Of a stretch of DNA of 64,000 bases, positions 18,654 through 25,812 are shown in pieces. A program made the position numbers and the translations under genes. How positions within the stretch are numbered: the stretch's first letter is position 1; the number at the start of each line of letters is the position of its first letter. A model generated the notes under the pieces. The model saw only the letters and a list, made by a program, of their open reading frames with translations, did no database searches and was not told where the DNA came from. Source of the DNA: Pseudidiomarina atlantica (GTDB lineage Bacteria > Pseudomonadota > Gammaproteobacteria > Enterobacterales > Alteromonadaceae); contig NZ_JPIN01000001.1 of NCBI RefSeq assembly GCF_000753735.1, forward strand, positions 186,001 to 250,000, in the 5' to 3' direction.

Positions 18654-18677
18654 GGTTGTTCCTCCTGATTTTTCCAT

Positions 18678-18753
18678 AGTATAGATGAAAATCTTTTTCT
18701 TGACACTGTATAGATGAACGTCTATAACTATAGATAAATATCCATTTATCTAT
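18678..18753. promoter_or_regulatory. Phage operator cluster with overlapping divergent promoters
   Basis: Three TATAGAT-containing elements lie here: a single copy at 18680-18693; TATAGA-N6-TCTATA at 18709-18726; and a perfect palindrome with 10-base arms at 18730-18739 and 18744-18753. The rightward promoter has TTGACA at 18700-18705, a 17-base spacer and TATAAC at 18723-18728. A leftward promoter reads GTGTCA (18706-18701), 17 bases, TATACT (18683-18678). The two -35 boxes overlap. A repressor bound here would control both directions, as in the ig-2/rstR region of CTX phage. The binding protein is inferred, not shown. Confidence 0.8.
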
Positions 18754-18774
18754 CCAGGCAAGGAGATATGAAAC

Positions 18775-18942
18775 ATGAAACATTTACCTAAACAAGGTTG
18801 TTACTTTAACCGAATGGGCAATTTGCCTCTTTGCGCAAACTCGCTTAAACAAGGGCGTTTAACTGGTGTTGGTCGCATACGTTCTATCGGCTTCCCATTC
18901 CGCATTATTGATTTGAATCCACAACGGTTGGGTTTGAAATGA
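18775..18942 (+). CDS. Small basic phage protein, 55 residues
   Basis: The first gene of the rightward phage operon. It starts MKHLPKQGCYFNRMG and ends NPQRLGLK, with many Lys and Arg residues and two Cys. The ribosome site AAGGAG (18760-18765) is well spaced for the ATG at 18775; the ATG at 18768 opens only an eight-codon frame. The stop overlaps the next start (ATGA). No family is recognised. Small early proteins in this place in other inoviruses are often regulatory, but this is only positional. Confidence 0.65.
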   Translation: MKHLPKQGCYFNRMGNLPLCANSLKQGRLTGVGRIRSIGFPFRIIDLNPQRLGLK

Positions 18943-19280
18943 ATATTCTGAACATTCCTTCATACGTTTTAGACCAGGCGATTGAATCCGCTGTTGCTGA
19001 TTTGGGGCAACCTCAATTGACCCTTTCAGCCATTAACGCTGATCTCAAATATCACACTAAGTGCATCTTGATGCTGCGGAACGACCTCCGCGACCTAGCT
19101 CGCAAATATTCTCGTGATTGCGTGAAAGTGGATTCTTATCAGTCGTTGGAATTAACGAACGAATACGACACCGCTCGCGCAGTTCTCCAGGAGCGACAAG
19201 ACGATCATAAAGCTGCCGTTACTCGTCTTGAACGAGCAAAGTCAAAATACTTGTTCTGCTTGGACGAGGTGACGAAGTGA
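18939..19280 (+). CDS. Phage early protein with predicted coiled coil, unknown
   Basis: A 113-residue protein. The N-terminal part (MNILNIPSYVLDQAIESAVADLG) is mildly hydrophobic; from about residue 35 it is highly charged and helical (LRNDLRDLARKYSRD..., then AVLQERQDDHKAAVTRLERAKSKY), suggesting a coiled coil. No homologous family is recognised. It overlaps the genes on both sides by 4 bases, so it is expressed in the early operon leading to the replication initiator. It has no signal or membrane segment. A role in replication or regulation is possible from position only. Confidence 0.68.
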   Translation: MNILNIPSYVLDQAIESAVADLGQPQLTLSAINADLKYHTKCILMLRNDLRDLARKYSRDCVKVDSYQSLELTNEYDTARAVLQERQDDHKAAVTRLERAKSKYLFCLDEVTK

Positions 19281-19357
19281 ACCATAGCATTTTACTTCCC
19301 CTTTTTATTGCCGCTTGTATCGCTTACGCGGTATGGCGTTCTAAACGAGGTTCTTAA
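19277..19357 (+). CDS. 26-residue single-helix membrane peptide
   Basis: A GTG-started frame that overlaps the upstream stop as GTGA and ends 1 base before the replication gene. The peptide is one hydrophobic helix (ILLPLFIAACIAYAVW) with a basic end (RSKRGS), the positive-inside layout of small inovirus coat or membrane peptides. It is the only reading frame that fills the gap between two coupled genes. Its reality rests on the overlap and composition, so confidence is moderate. Confidence 0.5.
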   Translation: MNHSILLPLFIAACIAYAVWRSKRGS

Positions 19358-19358
19358 A

Positions 19359-20429
19359 ATGTCGCTTATGTGTGATTGGTTAACGGTCGTCATTGAATGT
19401 CCGCATGAACCTATCCCCTCTGGTGCGCTTATTGATTGCGACGCTGATGGGAATGTAACCCGGACGATTGTGAAGCGTACAACTGTTCGGTCGTCTTTCG
19501 AATCATCTATCCAGGTTAAGACAAACAATGTTATTACTCGCGACGATGGCTCAAGAATTGGCACACAATTATACCTGGACGGAAATTTTGCAAAATTCCT
19601 CCAGGGTCACAATGTTTTTGGTTCTCTTGATATTCCTTTTCTGGTTGCTGCTGGTGTACAGCAAGCGTTAAACCAGTGTCAAATACCTATTTATCCGTTT
19701 CAGCTTAAGCGCATTATGAATGGGGAGTTCAAGGTTAAACGGGTTGACTTAACAGCTAGTTACGATTGTGGAACGTCTGAAAACGTCGATCACTGGTTAC
19801 AGTCTGCTTCTGTTATGTCACGTTCGCGCAGCGGTAAACCGGAAATTACCCGTGGCACTGTTTATTTCCAAAAGCATTCGCGTCGATGGTCGGTTAAGTT
19901 TTATAACAAACATCGTGAGATTCTGAAAAACAAAATTCCTTTACATCTGTTGAACTCCCCTATCCCGGCTTGGACTGATGGAAAACTTCGCGCAGAAGTC
20001 GTTATTCGTAGCAAGGAATTGCAAAAGATTGCAGAACAACAACTCGATAATGCTGATATTTACGGCTCCGATTTAACGCCCAAATTTTGCTCTACTTTAT
20101 TCAACTCCTATATGGAGCGCATTGATATGTCTGACGTTCACCGCATTCCCCAGTCCGCAGCTTTATCTCTGCCTAACGCTTTGCGTGGTACTTATGAGTT
20201 ATGGCTCAACGGCTTCGATATGAAAAGCCATTTATCTACTACTACTTTTTATCGCCACCGACGCGAAATTTCTTCGCGCCTGGGCGTTGATATATCGCTG
20301 CCACCTCCACGCGCAGCGCGTAACAATGTCGTACCTCTTTTACGGGTGATTGAAGCTAAACCCGTAGAAGTTCCTAACCACTTGCTTCCATACATGATTA
20401 AACGAGGTGATTTCAATGTCGCAATCTAA
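19359..20429 (+). CDS. Filamentous phage replication initiator (gII/X family)
   Basis: A 356-residue protein of the phage replication CRI/phage-X type. It begins MSLMCDWLTVVIE, and the recognised pattern includes VKRVDLTASYDCG, SVKFYNKHREI (the F-Y-N-K motif) and KLRAEVVIRSKEL. By analogy with gpII and RstA it nicks the double-stranded form and starts rolling-circle replication. The start at 19359 has GAGG 9 bases upstream; an earlier in-frame ATG at 19308 would overlap the 26-residue peptide fully. The C-terminus overlaps the ssDNA-binding gene by 14 bases. I could not locate the nick site. Confidence 0.88.
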   Translation: MSLMCDWLTVVIECPHEPIPSGALIDCDADGNVTRTIVKRTTVRSSFESSIQVKTNNVITRDDGSRIGTQLYLDGNFAKFLQGHNVFGSLDIPFLVAAGVQQALNQCQIPIYPFQLKRIMNGEFKVKRVDLTASYDCGTSENVDHWLQSASVMSRSRSGKPEITRGTVYFQKHSRRWSVKFYNKHREILKNKIPLHLLNSPIPAWTDGKLRAEVVIRSKELQKIAEQQLDNADIYGSDLTPKFCSTLFNSYMERIDMSDVHRIPQSAALSLPNALRGTYELWLNGFDMKSHLSTTTFYRHRREISSRLGVDISLPPPRAARNNVVPLLRVIEAKPVEVPNHLLPYMIKRGDFNVAI

Positions 20430-20784
20430 CTTAAATTCTGGTTTCGCAGGTACGTTGTTAGCCGGCCGTTTGGTGGGTACTCGCATCGACCAACGACCAG
20501 GCAAAGACGGGCAACCCTGGATACGTCATTTCTTGGGAATCGAGGTGCCTGTCGTAAACGGTTTCCCTGGACAAACTGACGTTCAAGAAGTGCAAGTTTC
20601 CGAAAAAATTATGAATGCTGCGTTTCATACCGCTATTGAAAAGCTAACCGGAAAAGACGTTTTTGTTGTTGTCTATCCTCGCGTTTATGCCACCAAGAAT
20701 GGTAACGCAGGTATGCAGTACAACTTATCGAACGTAGAAAACAATATCCTTGCGCAGCCGACTGCGGTTGCTAAGGTCGCTTAA
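20416..20784 (+). CDS. Probable phage ssDNA-binding protein (pV-like)
   Basis: A 122-residue protein, rich in beta-prone and polar residues, directly downstream of the replication initiator, which is the place of gV in inoviruses. The pattern GTLLAGRLVGTRIDQRPGKDGQPWIRHFLGIE with later DVFVVVYPRVYATKNG and MQYNLSNV fits an OB-fold ssDNA-binding protein. It would coat new phage strands before packaging. The start at 20416 has GAGGTGA 8 bases upstream; the in-frame ATG at 20407 is weaker. Assignment is by position and fold impression; no diagnostic motif exists. Confidence 0.7.
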   Translation: MSQSNLNSGFAGTLLAGRLVGTRIDQRPGKDGQPWIRHFLGIEVPVVNGFPGQTDVQEVQVSEKIMNAAFHTAIEKLTGKDVFVVVYPRVYATKNGNAGMQYNLSNVENNILAQPTAVAKVA

Positions 20785-20972
20785 TGAGTTGGGTTCAGGT
20801 CTGCCCGGTCGATCCGATAAATGGGTCATGTCCTGAACCTATGGTTTGGGCGGAAACTGCTTCAGTCGGTTTAACGGCTGAACAGTTCCTCCAAATACTC
20901 CCGTCGCTAGTTATCATTCTCCTAGCGGCTTGGGGTACTAAGACACTTGTGAGAATGATTTTTAACCGTTAA
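20784..20972 (+). CDS. Small single-helix phage protein (minor coat candidate)
   Basis: A 62-residue protein. The N-terminal half has two Cys and is polar (CPVDPINGSCPEP); the C-terminal half is a membrane helix (FLQILPSLVIILLAAW) followed by a basic end (KTLVRMIFNR). It starts inside the upstream stop (TAATG) and is followed 10 bases later by the major coat gene. Inoviruses carry small minor coat proteins (pVII/pIX) at this place. There is no signal peptide. The CPVDPxxGSC feature resembles short Cys motifs in other inovirus minor coat proteins, but I cannot name it. Confidence 0.7.
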   Translation: MSWVQVCPVDPINGSCPEPMVWAETASVGLTAEQFLQILPSLVIILLAAWGTKTLVRMIFNR

Positions 20973-20981
20973 GGACGAGCT

Positions 20982-21191
20982 ATGAAAAAGCTACTTAAGG
21001 TCGGCACAGTTGTTTCATCTGTGCTTTTAACTGGTGCGGTAATGGCTACCGAACCGTCTGGTGTTCAAGCTGCGGCTACACAGTTTGAAACTGATTTCGG
21101 TGGTAACGCTGCAATCGTGGGTGGTGCAATCATTGCCATGGCTTTCTTGGCAATTGGTTACAAATGGGTCAAGGGCATGATTTTCAGTTAA
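20982..21191 (+). CDS. Major coat protein pVIII precursor
   Basis: A 69-residue precursor. A signal peptide (MKKLLKVGTVVSSVLLTGAVMA) is cleaved probably after Ala22, leaving about 47 residues: an acidic-amphipathic N-terminus (TEPSGVQAAATQFETDFGG), a hydrophobic helix (AAIVGGAIIAMAFLAIGY) and a basic C-terminus (KWVKGMIF) that would contact DNA. This is the exact layout of filamentous phage major coat proteins such as pVIII of M13. The ribosome site AAGGA precedes it. A weak hairpin follows the stop (TTTCAG/CTGAAA near 21182-21200). Confidence 0.93.
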   Translation: MKKLLKVGTVVSSVLLTGAVMATEPSGVQAAATQFETDFGGNAAIVGGAIIAMAFLAIGYKWVKGMIFS

Positions 21192-21216
21192 GCCCTGAAA
21201 CCTGGAGTATAACGCC

Positions 21217-21285
21217 ATGTTTACTGTTGATGATGTTTTGATTATTACTGGACTCATGGCGTTATACATTCTTTTCTCTGATTGA
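21217..21285 (+). CDS. 22-residue hydrophobic peptide (pVII/pIX-like candidate)
   Basis: A short frame starting MFTVDDVLIITGLMALYILFSD, mostly one hydrophobic helix with an acidic N-terminus. GGAG lies about 10 bases upstream of the ATG. It fills the gap between pVIII and the pIII-like gene, where M13-type phages keep small coat genes (M13 pVII and pIX are 33 and 32 residues). It is shorter than those. No family can be assigned, but position, ribosome site and composition argue for a real gene. Confidence 0.5.
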   Translation: MFTVDDVLIITGLMALYILFSD

Positions 21286-21297
21286 GTGTATAACGTT

Positions 21298-22635
21298 ATG
21301 CTTTCCCGACCCTGCCGCTTGTTGTTCCTTGCCGTTGCACTTGCGGTGGGGTTTTTTAATTCTTCTTTTGCACAAGATACCGTTCCAAAAGTAGAAATAG
21401 ATACTTACCAGTGCCGTTCTTCCTATTGGCATAGTACCGATCCCAACGCTGTTTCTATGGGTAATTTTGCGTCCCTTGATGAATGTTATAATGCGGCATT
21501 GGCATACAACGCGAACTTTAATGATCAAACGCGCACTTTGGACGGCTATACTGTAAAGAATACCTACTCTAACTATGTTCATTATGTCTTTATCGTAAAA
21601 TATGCCAATTCTAATCCCGATGCAGAAAAAAGTGGTTTTGCATTTTATACAACCGCATCTGGTTCTACCCAATCTTGCCCATCTTCTCACCCAATCGACA
21701 ACGGTGATGGCACGTGCAGCATCGACGGAGCCCACGAAGCTTTTTGCCAGGACTTAGCGAATAGCGGTACTTCGTTTTGGGCACCTGATAACGGTGATGA
21801 ATGTACGACTATCACTGATGGTAATCCGCAAGGTTATTCATGCACGTTCACTCGTGGCGAAATCGGCATCGGTTTCGGTGGTGGTGTCGAACAATGGGAA
21901 TACACTGCTTCGGGTGAAATCTGTTCTGGTGGCGGCAGCGGTGGCAATTCACCCGGTAGCGACCCTTTAGAACCCTCAACACCTATCGACGGTGGTGATT
22001 TAGGCGGTGATGGTGGCTCACCTGGCACGACACCAGGCACCGACCCTGCCGAGCCAACAAACGATGAATCTGCCTCATATCTCGGTCAAAAAATCGAATT
22101 TGAAACCAGGACACAAACAAACGCTTTGCTTGATGGTATGGCTGAATCCGTCAATAAACGTAATGAAAATCACGACAAAAACTCGCAGTTCATTGTCCAG
22201 GGTTTATCTGATTTGGCAAAAGCCAATGCGTCCGGTTTATCCGATATAGAACGCGCAGTTCGCGCCAATGGTACTTCGAGCGGTGGCGGCTCCGGTGGTG
22301 GTGACGATCCGGCAGGTTGGGGAAATGAAGAAAACGTTTCAATTGATGCGCTTGATTGTACGCCTGACCCTGTAACGGGTCGCTGTACCAATTGGCAGCC
22401 TTTAACGGAGCAAGAACTACCGGAACAAATCATTAATCTTGACCAGGAAATTTCGCAATTTGATGAATATTCGGTAACTGCTACATGCCCGGAAACCTTG
22501 CCGATGGCTTTGTCTTTCGGCAATTTAGATTTCAACTCTAAACCTGTTTGTGATTCCCTGGGCGGTGTTCGCTATATTTTGTTAGCGATAGCCTATTTTA
22601 TCGTTGCGCGTGTGATGGTTAGGAGTTTTGGCTAA
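21298..22635 (+). CDS. pIII-like adsorption protein
   Basis: A 445-residue protein with a signal peptide (LLFLAVALAVGFFNSSFA, cleavage after about Ala25), an N-terminal Cys-bearing region, Gly/Ser/Pro-rich linkers (two, near residues 205-260 and 325-340), and a C-terminal membrane anchor (YILLAIAYFIVARVMV). This modular plan (receptor-binding domains, glycine-rich spacers, C-terminal anchor) is that of inovirus pIII, which binds the pilus and the TolA co-receptor. The start at 21298 is preferred; a GTG at 21286 is in frame. The stop overlaps the acyltransferase start (TAATG). The receptor is unknown. Confidence 0.85.
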   Translation: MLSRPCRLLFLAVALAVGFFNSSFAQDTVPKVEIDTYQCRSSYWHSTDPNAVSMGNFASLDECYNAALAYNANFNDQTRTLDGYTVKNTYSNYVHYVFIVKYANSNPDAEKSGFAFYTTASGSTQSCPSSHPIDNGDGTCSIDGAHEAFCQDLANSGTSFWAPDNGDECTTITDGNPQGYSCTFTRGEIGIGFGGGVEQWEYTASGEICSGGGSGGNSPGSDPLEPSTPIDGGDLGGDGGSPGTTPGTDPAEPTNDESASYLGQKIEFETRTQTNALLDGMAESVNKRNENHDKNSQFIVQGLSDLAKANASGLSDIERAVRANGTSSGGGSGGGDDPAGWGNEENVSIDALDCTPDPVTGRCTNWQPLTEQELPEQIINLDQEISQFDEYSVTATCPETLPMALSFGNLDFNSKPVCDSLGGVRYILLAIAYFIVARVMVRSFG

Positions 22636-23312
22636 TGACCACGCTTGCGGCTCGCGCTTACCCTCAAATCACCTGGGATACTTCCACAACGTTGGATTCG
22701 TTGCGTGTGATTGCTTGCGCTATCGTTCTTTTAAGCCATGTCTATGAATTTTCAACCGGGAATTTGAATAACCCGGTAAATGAAACGATTAGTTATATCG
22801 CGGTCGCTTGCTTCTTTTTTATCTCTGGTTGGGTGAACACGCATTCCATTCGCACTCGAAACTCAACCAAACAGTTTTATGAAAAACGCTTTTTCCGTAT
22901 TGTACCGACCTATGTATTTGCCCTGGTGTTGGGTGCAGTCGTTTTTATCCTGGTCGGTGGTAATCCGTTAGAGTATCTTTCGAATTTGGTATTTCTGAAT
23001 CCCTTTTTCGGCACGATACCAACTAACGCCCCTCTTTGGTCATTACCTTATGAAATCTATTTGTATGCGCTGCTGCCACTGCTCTTGGGTTCCTCCTGGT
23101 ACTGGTCGCGCTTTGCCTTTGTGCTGTTGATTTTGCTGTTTACGCTACTTGGACACCCGTTTTTATTTGTTGCGTTTTATATGGGCTGCCTTTGCTATTC
23201 GTTTGGGTTGCAGTTACCTCGTCTGAATCTTTTTTCCAAGTACGGTAAACACACCTACGAAATTTATGTGTTTCATTATCCGCTCATGATTTTGTTATGG
23301 GGGCTTTTCTAA
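22635..23312 (+). CDS. Compact acyltransferase-3 (OafA/YrhL-type) in the phage operon
   Basis: A 225-residue integral membrane protein with about seven helices. Seen: LDSLRVIACAIVLLSHVYEF carries R24-x10-H35, the conserved catalytic pair of acyltransferase-3 proteins; FYEKRFFRIVPTY matches the Arg-rich helix start; LWSLPYEIYLY matches the WSL-x2-E motif; and GKHTYEIYVFHYPLM is the usual last-helix motif. Known members move acetyl or other acyl groups from acyl-CoA to cell-surface sugars. At 225 residues it is much shorter than the usual 330-380, with fewer helices. It is coupled to pIII and pVI by TAATG at both ends. Modifying the host O-antigen or capsule, for example for superinfection exclusion, is inference. 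Confidence 0.87.
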   Translation: MTTLAARAYPQITWDTSTTLDSLRVIACAIVLLSHVYEFSTGNLNNPVNETISYIAVACFFFISGWVNTHSIRTRNSTKQFYEKRFFRIVPTYVFALVLGAVVFILVGGNPLEYLSNLVFLNPFFGTIPTNAPLWSLPYEIYLYALLPLLLGSSWYWSRFAFVLLILLFTLLGHPFLFVAFYMGCLCYSFGLQLPRLNLFSKYGKHTYEIYVFHYPLMILLWGLF

Positions 23313-23713
23313 TGCCTATACCTTTTGCGGGAATACTTGTTCCTCTAGCAGGACCGCTTATTACTTTTGGCACCTTTTTACTTGGTATCTTCACCAAGTT
23401 TCGTAGTTGGTTCGGCTTTTGGTTTATCACCCACATCGGTGATTTAGCCATAGGTGCGCTTTATTCTGTCGGTGCAGGTTGGGCAACCTATGAACTCGGC
23501 TCCTTTGCCTTAACCGCTATTTATAACGAAATTCTAAGCAATGTTTCTGGTATGCCTGAAATGCTATTAGTCAGCATTAATACAATGGGCATGTTTGAGT
23601 TTCTGCCGATTGTATTCGGTGGCTTTTCGGCTTCTCTTGTGCTGCGCGGTGTTGTTGGCGGTATCAGTGCTTCAAAGTTCTCTATGCGTAAACCTGAAAA
23701 TTGGGTGACTTAA
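23312..23713 (+). CDS. pVI-like minor coat protein (DUF2523-like)
   Basis: A 133-residue hydrophobic protein with three membrane helices (roughly residues 5-25, 38-70 and 98-120) and a basic C-terminal segment (SKFSMRKPENW). Small three-helix proteins between pIII and Zot/pI are the pVI equivalents, often annotated DUF2523. It caps the virion end with pIII. The start at 23312 sits within the acyltransferase stop (TAATG). A strong hairpin follows. Confidence 0.8.
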   Translation: MPIPFAGILVPLAGPLITFGTFLLGIFTKFRSWFGFWFITHIGDLAIGALYSVGAGWATYELGSFALTAIYNEILSNVSGMPEMLLVSINTMGMFEFLPIVFGGFSASLVLRGVVGGISASKFSMRKPENWVT

Positions 23714-23718
23714 AAAGC

Positions 23719-23759
23719 AGCGTGCAACATGAGCGAACGCAGTCGCCAGGTTGCACGCT
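23719..23759 (+). other. Stable hairpin between pVI-like gene and zot
   Basis: Perfect 10-base arms AGCGTGCAAC and GTTGCACGCT with a 21-base loop, followed by only three T. It could be a weak terminator that lowers zot expression relative to coat genes, or a DNA packaging signal; inovirus packaging signals are hairpins. Neither is proven. Confidence 0.6.
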
Positions 23760-23781
23760 TTAACAACTATCTGGGGTTAAT

Positions 23782-25224
23782 ATGTATTCTTTAACTTTAA
23801 TCACGGGTCGCCCAGGTGCAAATAAGACCCTTAACACCATTAAAATGATTGTTCAGGATAAAGATCATCAAAACCGGGTGGTCTTTTATCACAACATTCC
23901 GTTGATGTTTCTTGATTATTCTGTCTGTAATTCTTTCCAGGGCTTCTTTTACGGTGTTTTTCGTCCATCTTTACAAGGTAACGATAAAGAACACTATCAG
24001 CTTCTAATGGAACGCTGTCATAACCAAAAAAGACGGGTTGAACTCAAAGATGTTCCCCATTTGGAACAACAATTTGATGCCTGGCAATATGACGGGGGTT
24101 TGCAGCTTTGGTTATCCTGGTGTCGTCGCGTTTATTCCAGTTCTCGGTTAGAACCTCTTGAAAATTATTTAGCGATTAACCCTGATGCGACTTTCGATCA
24201 ACTAGAACAATTTAATTTGCATTGGATTAGTTTTGATAATCCTACGGATTGGCATCTGCTGCCGCGTCCTTGTCGTATTGTCGTTGATGAATGCCAGCGT
24301 TGGTTTTTACCTCGTCGCCCTGGTTCCGAGGTTCCTAAACATATTTCCGAGTTTGAAACCGTCCGGCACTCTGGCGGTGATGTTTTTCTCATTACACAGC
24401 ACCCGAAACTCATTGATTCGAATATTCGTCGCCTGGTGGTGAATCATTATCATTTTGTCCGTAAATTGGGCATGAATCGCGTTATCAAATATGGTTTTCC
24501 CGATTGTGCTGATGATCCTGATGATTACCATGCTAAACAATCAGCAGATAAACAAACGATCCAATCTGATAAAACCTTTTTCGGTTTGTATCACTCGGCT
24601 GACAGGCACAATTACAAATTCAAACTCCCTCGTAAGGCGTATTTTTTCATCGTTGTTGCTGTTGTCCTTGTTTTGCTTCTTTTTCTGGCTTATTTTCGTC
24701 TTTTTGGTGGTTCTAATGGTGATTCTTCAAACCATTCTGGCGGTGCTGTTAGTGTCGCAGATAGTTCTGTTGCTGTGGTTCCTGGTGGATTGGATAATGG
24801 AAGCAATTTTTCCCAGGCTCCGCGATCGATTCAGCAAGTAGAAAGTGAGGTTTTGCCGATTACTGCGTTATCGAATCAACCTCACCCGTTGAACTCGCTT
24901 TGTCAAAAGCTATCGTTAGCCGGCCATGAAGATATTAGGGATTCGAGTGGTCGTACTGTTCGAACGTATTACCTTAATTGTTTCACTGAAAATGTGATTA
25001 GTTATAAAGCCCAGGCTTCCGGCAGCAGTTCACCAGGTGAAAACCAAGATGGTGATTTTGCTCGAAATAACAACGACCAGGCACAATCGAAATCTTACCA
25101 AGAACGGTTGTTGTTTACGTTTGATGATTTGATTCAGTATGGTTATCAGTTTACGTTGAGCAGCAACCAAACTCCGATGTTGGTGTATGGTGGTCAAAAG
25201 TATTTGTTGGTTAATTATAATTAG
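23782..25224 (+). CDS. zot: Zot-domain assembly ATPase (pI-like)
   Basis: A 480-residue inner-membrane protein. The N-terminal Zot ATPase domain has Walker A GRPGANKT (9-16) and Walker B CRIVVDEC (about 164-171), then a basic region and one transmembrane helix (AYFFIVVAVVLVLLLFLAYF, about 286-305), and a periplasmic C-terminal domain rich in Ser and Gly with two Cys. pI proteins drive filamentous virion assembly and extrusion with a secretin. The name comes from Vibrio cholerae zonula occludens toxin; toxicity is not implied. The gene ends at the short unknown gene. Walker A has Asn before the Lys (AN-KT), as in many Zot proteins. Confidence 0.93.
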   Translation: MYSLTLITGRPGANKTLNTIKMIVQDKDHQNRVVFYHNIPLMFLDYSVCNSFQGFFYGVFRPSLQGNDKEHYQLLMERCHNQKRRVELKDVPHLEQQFDAWQYDGGLQLWLSWCRRVYSSSRLEPLENYLAINPDATFDQLEQFNLHWISFDNPTDWHLLPRPCRIVVDECQRWFLPRRPGSEVPKHISEFETVRHSGGDVFLITQHPKLIDSNIRRLVVNHYHFVRKLGMNRVIKYGFPDCADDPDDYHAKQSADKQTIQSDKTFFGLYHSADRHNYKFKLPRKAYFFIVVAVVLVLLLFLAYFRLFGGSNGDSSNHSGGAVSVADSSVAVVPGGLDNGSNFSQAPRSIQQVESEVLPITALSNQPHPLNSLCQKLSLAGHEDIRDSSGRTVRTYYLNCFTENVISYKAQASGSSSPGENQDGDFARNNNDQAQSKSYQERLLFTFDDLIQYGYQFTLSSNQTPMLVYGGQKYLLVNYN

Positions 25225-25230
25225 GTGGTT

Positions 25231-25476
25231 ATGAAAGATTCATTTATGTTTTTGGTTGAGATATTCGAGGGATTGCGGTCTGGTTCGTTACTGGCCGACC
25301 AGGTTGCAGACAGTTTTTTAGCGTCAAACAATGTTTGCCCTGGTATGCCGAACTATCCAACGGAAAAGGAACGGTTAATCGAAGCACTAACGTCTGTTGC
25401 TCAGATAAAATGTGACGATTACCGCCTAGTCATTATCGAACAAATCGCTTTGCAAGACGCTTTTCGCATTCACTAA
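25231..25476 (+). CDS. Small phage protein after zot, unknown
   Basis: An 81-residue, mildly acidic protein (MKDSFMFLVEIFEGLRSG...), helical, without signal peptide or membrane helix. A GTG at 25225 directly after the zot stop is an alternative start. It occupies the place where some inoviruses encode pIV or a regulator, but it resembles neither. It is followed by the 336-base non-coding region. No function can be proposed. Confidence 0.6.
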   Translation: MKDSFMFLVEIFEGLRSGSLLADQVADSFLASNNVCPGMPNYPTEKERLIEALTSVAQIKCDDYRLVIIEQIALQDAFRIH

Positions 25477-25812
25477 TGAACCTGGTTTGAAAAGCTGAAC
25501 CCGTCTTTCTGCACGAAAAAATCAAAAAAATCGCTTTCACAAAAAACGGCTAACGCTCGCCGCAGTCAAAAACGAACACGCAGCGAAGCGAGTATTCGTT
25601 TTTGCGAGGAAGCGTCACGCCAAAGGAACTCGAAAAAGGAAAGTACACACCTAACCCGAACAATTCCTCACCTAAACCCGAACGGGCAAAAGGTAAGGTA
25701 ATACTGGACTTTTGTGCCATTTTTGGCAAAACCCCATCATCAATAACACACCTCATATTCGCTTAACCTTATGAAAATACTATACTTATCGGCTTATTGG
25801 GGAGTTTTTAGC
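25477..25812. other. Phage intergenic region, probable replication origin
   Basis: The only gap of more than 300 bases in the window. It holds a strong hairpin with 10-base arms CAAAAACGAA (25567-25576) and TTCGTTTTTG (25595-25604), a smaller CGGC/GCCG stem just before it, and A-rich stretches. Near its right end are TATACT (25781-25786) and a GGGGAG ribosome site for the next gene. Inovirus intergenic regions contain the plus and minus origins and the packaging signal; this is the best candidate here. A frame of 68 codons on the minus strand (25550-25756) shows no ribosome site or family likeness and is ignored. Confidence 0.65.

Noticed and set aside
21262-21735. Minus-strand frame of 157 codons opposite the pIII-like gene
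   Set aside because: Composition is low-complexity antisense and it lies fully opposite a well-supported gene.
23782-25224. Zot as an enterotoxin
   Set aside because: The conserved part is the assembly ATPase; toxin activity in Vibrio depends on a C-terminal peptide that cannot be recognised here.
25550-25756. Minus-strand reading frame of 68 codons in the phage intergenic region
   Set aside because: No ribosome site or family likeness; it covers the hairpins expected of an origin region.
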